Shown here piece after piece: positions 60,497 through 64,000 of a stretch of 64,000 bases of DNA. The DNA lies in NCBI RefSeq assembly GCF_024296685.1, contig NZ_CP100763.1, positions 2,852,001 to 2,916,000 on the forward strand, given 5' to 3'. The notes under the pieces were generated by a model. The model worked only from the letters and a program-made list of their open reading frames with translations, did no database searches and was not told the DNA's origin. Position numbers and translations under genes: made by a program. The stretch's first letter is position 1. Every line of letters starts with the position of its first letter. Source of the stretch: Natrinema marinum (GTDB lineage: Archaea > Halobacteriota > Halobacteria > Halobacteriales > Natrialbaceae).

Positions 60497-61702
60497 ATGG
60501 TCGCACTATCTTTCGCCGTCCTCGTCGGGACCGCGATTCTCACCTGTCTGTTCATGGCGTGGGTACTCGGGGCGAACAGCAACTCGCCACCCTTCGCGCC
60601 CGCGATCGGCGCGAACGCGATCTCGACGATGCGAGCGGCGTTCGTCATCGGACTGCTCGCCGCCGCGGGGGCGCTGATGCAAGGCGGGAGCATCTCCGAA
60701 ACCATCGGAGCGGACCTGATCAACGGCGTCACGATCACGCCGCTTGCAGCCACCGCGGGCCTGCTGACGGCGGCGACGTTCATGGCGGTCGGGATCTACA
60801 CGCGGTATCCGATTCCAGCGGCGTTCGCGACGACGGGCGCGATGATCGGTGTCGGGCTCTCGCTGGGCGGCGACCCGGCGATGGCCACCTACCGGCGGCT
60901 CGGGATCTTCTGGGCGCTGGTGCCGATCATGTCCGGCGGGCTGGCGTACGCGACGGCGACGATCCTGCGGCGCGACGACGTTCCCGAAACGGTCGGGGTC
61001 CCGCTGCTGGCCGGCATCGTCGGCGCGATCGTCGCCAACGTTCGGCTGGGCGTCATCCCCGATCCGACGGCCGCACAGGGCACCCTCGCCGGCTTCGTCG
61101 CCCGACAGTTCGGCGGCGGTCCGACGCTCGCCGCGGGCATCGATCTCGGAACCGTCCTCGTGACGATCGCGGTCGGTGCCCTCGCGTTCGTGTGGGTTCG
61201 CGCTCGCGTTCGTGTCTCCGTCGAGGACGGCATCCGCTCGTTCCTGCTGGTCCTCGGCGGCATCGTCGCCTTCTCGTCGGGCGGCTCCCAGGTCGGGCTC
61301 GCGACCGGCCCCCTCGAGAACCTCTTTCGCGCCGAACTCGGTCTGCCGGGGATCGTCCTGCTCGCGATCGGTGCGGCCGGCATCCTCGCCGGCGCGTGGA
61401 TGGGCGCGCCGCGATTGCTGCAGGCGACTTCGCGAGAGTACGCCCAACTCGGCGTCCGGCGCTCGATCGCGGCGCTGGTGCCGGGCTTTATCATCGCCCA
61501 GATCGCGATCGCGCTCGGCATCCCCATCTCGCTGAACAACATCGTCCTCTCGGGCGTGATCGGCGGCGGACTCGCCGGCGGCTCCGCGGGCGTCTCGCGG
61601 CGCAAGATCGGCGTCACGATCGCCTTCTGGCTACTGACGCTCGGGAGTTCCGTCGTCGTCGGCTACGGGCTCTACCAGGCGTTCGCGATGGTCATCGGGT
61701 GA
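60497..61702 (+). CDS. Inorganic phosphate transporter, PiT family
   Basis: This 401-residue membrane carrier has about ten helices and the PiT pattern: an N-terminal half with GANSNSPPFAPAIGANAIST and a repeat in the second half with SSGGSQVGLATGPLENLF. The first motif resembles the family's GANDVANAFGT signature, with the Asn residues retained but spacing altered. PiT proteins import phosphate, usually with a cation such as Na+ in halophiles. It is followed by a universal stress protein on the other strand (stops 21 bases apart). Confidence 0.85.
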   Translation: MVALSFAVLVGTAILTCLFMAWVLGANSNSPPFAPAIGANAISTMRAAFVIGLLAAAGALMQGGSISETIGADLINGVTITPLAATAGLLTAATFMAVGIYTRYPIPAAFATTGAMIGVGLSLGGDPAMATYRRLGIFWALVPIMSGGLAYATATILRRDDVPETVGVPLLAGIVGAIVANVRLGVIPDPTAAQGTLAGFVARQFGGGPTLAAGIDLGTVLVTIAVGALAFVWVRARVRVSVEDGIRSFLLVLGGIVAFSSGGSQVGLATGPLENLFRAELGLPGIVLLAIGAAGILAGAWMGAPRLLQATSREYAQLGVRRSIAALVPGFIIAQIAIALGIPISLNNIVLSGVIGGGLAGGSAGVSRRKIGVTIAFWLLTLGSSVVVGYGLYQAFAMVIG

Positions 61703-61723
61703 GCCGCGAACGCCGCCGCCCGC

Positions 61724-62155
61724 TCACTCGAGGACGGTCACCGGCTCCGCCGTCCGTTCGACCACCGTCGCGGCGATCCCGCGGCCAAGAAACCGCCTGA
61801 GGAAGCCGTCCGCGCCGCCGCCGGAGCCGGCCATCACGACGTGGTCGATCCCTTCCTCGGACGCGTAGCGGGGGACGACGTTCGCGGGTCGCCCCTCGGC
61901 CGTCTCGATCCGGACGCGGTCGGTCGCGTCGGGAGCGACCGACTCGAGCAGGTCCGTCGCGCTGGCTCGTGCCTCTGCAGAGCGTTCCTCGTCTCGCTCG
62001 AGGACGCCGCCCTCGCTGAGCGGGGCGCCAAGCGGCGTGACGACGGCGAGTAGTGTGATCTCGGCGTCGGGGAACGTCTCTATGGCGTAGGCGAGCGCCT
62101 CGTCGGCTCGTGGGCGGCCGAGCGTGGGAACGAGAACGCGGTCAGGATCGACCAT
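61724..62155 (-). CDS. Universal stress protein (UspA family)
   Basis: This 143-residue protein begins [20 protein letters not shown], has [14 protein letters not shown], and ends with [20 protein letters not shown] and [16 protein letters not shown]. The G-x2-G-x9-G-S/T nucleotide motif of UspA is recognisable as [17 protein letters not shown], so ATP binding is possible though the residue after the last Gly departs from Ser. It often accompanies transporter genes in haloarchaea. An upstream in-frame start at 62182 adds nine residues and cannot be excluded. Confidence 0.82.
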   Translation of the reverse strand: MVDPDRVLVPTLGRPRADEALAYAIETFPDAEITLLAVVTPLGAPLSEGGVLERDEERSAEARASATDLLESVAPDATDRVRIETAEGRPANVVPRYASEEGIDHVVMAGSGGGADGFLRRFLGRGIAATVVERTAEPVTVLE

Positions 62156-62490
62156 GGACAGGGGTTCGGTCGCCGGTCCCATCGATCTGTCGCCCCTTCT
62201 ATCGTGTTTGTCAGGTAAACGTCGAGGGAAGGGTGGGAAGGAAGCGTCCTGCTATCGCGCCAATATGGCGTCGCCACGCCCTCCCCAGCCGATTCGCTCA
62301 CTTCATTCGCTCATCCCTCGCACGGAGATTGTCGGCCGCCCTCACTGACGTTCGATCGGTCGACAGCGCGCGCCACCGCATGCCGCTCGATCGGTTCGAG
62401 GTACTCCATCCGTTCATCGAACGCTCGAGAGGGCGTGCCCGCGGTCGGCGAGACGACAGTTTAAACCACGGGACGCGCCAAGGACGGACA
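62156..62490. other. Intergenic region before hel308 with a repeat-like segment
   Basis: The interval contains GCCCTCCCCAGCCGATTCGC (about 62279-62298) followed by TCACTTCATTCGCTCATCCC, a composition seen in many haloarchaeal intergenic repeats, although no second copy is evident in this window. CAGTTTAAACCACG (62457-62470) is the TATA candidate about 27 bases before the hel308 ATG. No gene is supportable here. Confidence 0.4.
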
Positions 62491-64000
62491 ATGAATATCG
62501 AGGAGCTGTCGGGGCTCCCGCCCGGTGCGACCCGTCACTTCCGGGAGGAGGGCATCGAGGAGCTCTACCCGCCCCAGGCCGAGGCGGTCGAGGCCGGCGC
62601 GACCGACGGCGAGAGCCTCGTGGCCGCCGTCCCCACCGCCAGCGGGAAGACGATGATCGCCGCCCTGTCGATGCTGTCAGCGATCGAACGCGGCGGGAAG
62701 GCGCTCTATATCGTCCCGCTGCGGGCGCTCGCCAGCGAGAAAAAGGAGGAGTTCGAGGCCTACGGAGAGTTCGGCGTCACGGTCGGCGTGACGACCGGCA
62801 ACTACGAGAGCACCAGCGACTGGCTCGCGACGAAAGACATCATCGTGGCGACCAGCGAGAAGGTCGACTCGCTCGTGCGCAACGGCGCGGACTGGCTCTC
62901 CGAGCTGACCTGCGTCGTCAGCGACGAGGTCCACCTGATCGACGACCGGAATCGCGGCCCGACGCTCGAGGTGACCCTTGCCAAACTCCGGCAGCTCAAC
63001 CCGCGCATGCAGGTGGTCGCCCTCTCGGCGACGGTCGGCAACGCCGACGAGATCGCCGACTGGCTCGACGCCGCGCTGGTCGACACCGACTGGCGGCCGA
63101 TCGACCTGCAGATGGGGGTCCACTACGGCAACGCCTTGAACTTCGACGACGGCTCGACCAGAGAGGTCCCCGTGGAGGGGAGCGAGAAGCAGGAGGCCGC
63201 GCTGGTCCGCGACATCCTCCAAGAGGGGGGCTCCTCGCTCGTCTTCGTCAACTCGCGGCGCAACGCCGAGGCGGCCGCGCGGCGGCTCGGCGGGGTCTCG
63301 AAAAACGAACTGACCGCCGAAGAGCGAACCGAACTCGCCGAGTTGGCCGACGAAATTAGAGACGACAGCGACACCGAGACCAGCAGGGACCTGGCCGACT
63401 GCGTCGAGCGCGGCGCAGCCTTCCACCACGCCGGCCTCTCGAGCACCCAGCGGAGCCTCGTCGAGGAAGCCTTTCGCGATCGGCTGCTGAAGGTCATCTC
63501 GGCGACACCGACGCTCGCGGCCGGGGTCAACACGCCGGCTCGGCGCGTGATCGTCCGCGACTGGCGGCGCTTCGACCCGAGCGCCGGCGGGATGGCTCCC
63601 TTAGACGTCCTCGAGGTCCACCAGATGATGGGCCGAGCGGGCCGTCCGGGCCTCGATCCCTACGGCGAGGCCGTCCTCCTCGCGAAAAGCCACGACGAGA
63701 GCGAGGAGCTGTTCGACCGCTACATCTGGGCCGATCCCGAGCCCGTCCGCTCGAAGCTGGCGGCCGAGCCCGCACTCAGAACGCACGTGCTCGCGACCAT
63801 CGCCTCCGGCTTCGCCCGCACACGTGAGGGACTCCTCGAGTTCCTCGAGGCCACCCTCTACGCGAGCCAGTCGAGCGAAGCCGGCCGGCTCGAGACGGTG
63901 ACCGACACGGTCTTACAGTACCTCGAGTCGAACGACTTCATCGAACGCGAGGCGCGTAGCGCCTCGGAATCCTCGAGCGGTTCACCGCGAGAGCGCGAGG
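62491..64000 (+). CDS. hel308: ATP-dependent DNA helicase Hel308 (3' end outside window)
   Basis: The frame is open from ATG 62491 to the window end, giving 503 codons of a roughly 750-residue protein. It is a superfamily 2 helicase that unwinds lagging-strand forks in archaea (PolQ/Mus308 helicase family). Walker A is [13 protein letters not shown] (about 45-57), motif [12 protein letters not shown] (about 146-155), motif [16 protein letters not shown], motif [15 protein letters not shown] and motif [15 protein letters not shown]. The C-terminal ratchet and HhH domains lie beyond the window apart from the start of the winged helix ([20 protein letters not shown]). TATA-like TTTAAACC gives a leaderless start. 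Confidence 0.94.
   Translation, partial: MNIEELSGLPPGATRHFREEGIEELYPPQAEAVEAGATDGESLVAAVPTASGKTMIAALSMLSAIERGGKALYIVPLRALASEKKEEFEAYGEFGVTVGVTTGNYESTSDWLATKDIIVATSEKVDSLVRNGADWLSELTCVVSDEVHLIDDRNRGPTLEVTLAKLRQLNPRMQVVALSATVGNADEIADWLDAALVDTDWRPIDLQMGVHYGNALNFDDGSTREVPVEGSEKQEAALVRDILQEGGSSLVFVNSRRNAEAAARRLGGVSKNELTAEERTELAELADEIRDDSDTETSRDLADCVERGAAFHHAGLSSTQRSLVEEAFRDRLLKVISATPTLAAGVNTPARRVIVRDWRRFDPSAGGMAPLDVLEVHQMMGRAGRPGLDPYGEAVLLAKSHDESEELFDRYIWADPEPVRSKLAAEPALRTHVLATIASGFARTREGLLEFLEATLYASQSSEAGRLETVTDTVLQYLESNDFIEREARSASESSSGSPRERE

Overview
The window looks like chromosomal DNA from a halophilic archaeon (class Halobacteria, probably the Natrinema/Haloterrigena neighbourhood; this placement is inferred, not computed). 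The evidence is high GC with strong G/C at third codon positions, acidic proteins, TATA boxes about 26 bases upstream of many start codons (leaderless transcripts), Tat signals on secreted proteins, and archaeal replication proteins (PolD large subunit, Hef, Hel308). No tRNA, rRNA, CRISPR array, transposase or integrase gene was seen.

Layout. 1-8.3 kb: the end of a zinc alcohol dehydrogenase, a hairpin-rich repeat block, small zinc proteins, a ferredoxin, a TrmB regulator, an AT-rich island (3.6-5.3 kb), an aldehyde dehydrogenase and hemB. 8.7-19.2 kb: an ammonium channel fused to a PII protein, then a tetrapyrrole and nitric-oxide block (hemL, histidine kinase, quinol NO reductase, truncated globin, hemC-cobA-hemD). 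19.2-31.9 kb: a YndJ/DUF4166/epimerase operon, a DHH nuclease, a PHP protein, a two-gene unit behind twin iron-box-like palindromes, NifU, PanE, two rubredoxin-like paralogues and a hydrolase. 32.2-42.8 kb: PolD large subunit and a five-gene dipeptide ABC transporter. 43-50.6 kb: an HxlR regulator divergent from an organomercurial-lyase-like gene, a CBS protein, glyS, a polyprenol-kinase-like protein, an MFS carrier and TspO. 51-64 kb: Hef, PAP2 phosphatase, malate dehydrogenase, a ferredoxin, a second AT-rich secreted-protein locus, a phosphate permease, a universal stress protein and Hel308 (cut by the window end).

Most notable. Two AT-rich loci (3826-4850 and 58447-59493) each encode a Tat-exported protein of about 272 residues followed by a two-helix membrane protein of 62-63 residues. 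The exported proteins share N-terminal, central and C-terminal motifs. One locus lies between 38-bp direct repeats that copy the 3' end of a host zinc-finger gene. This is the best candidate for an undescribed system, possibly a secreted effector with a membrane partner. Other leads are a dispersed repeat with an invariant 22-base block in three copies, twin TTAGG-N4-CCTAA palindromes before a gene pair of unknown function, a CGAAC-N2-GTTCG palindrome shared by the NO reductase and globin promoters, and a 25-codon upstream ORF overlapping the Amt-PII start codon.
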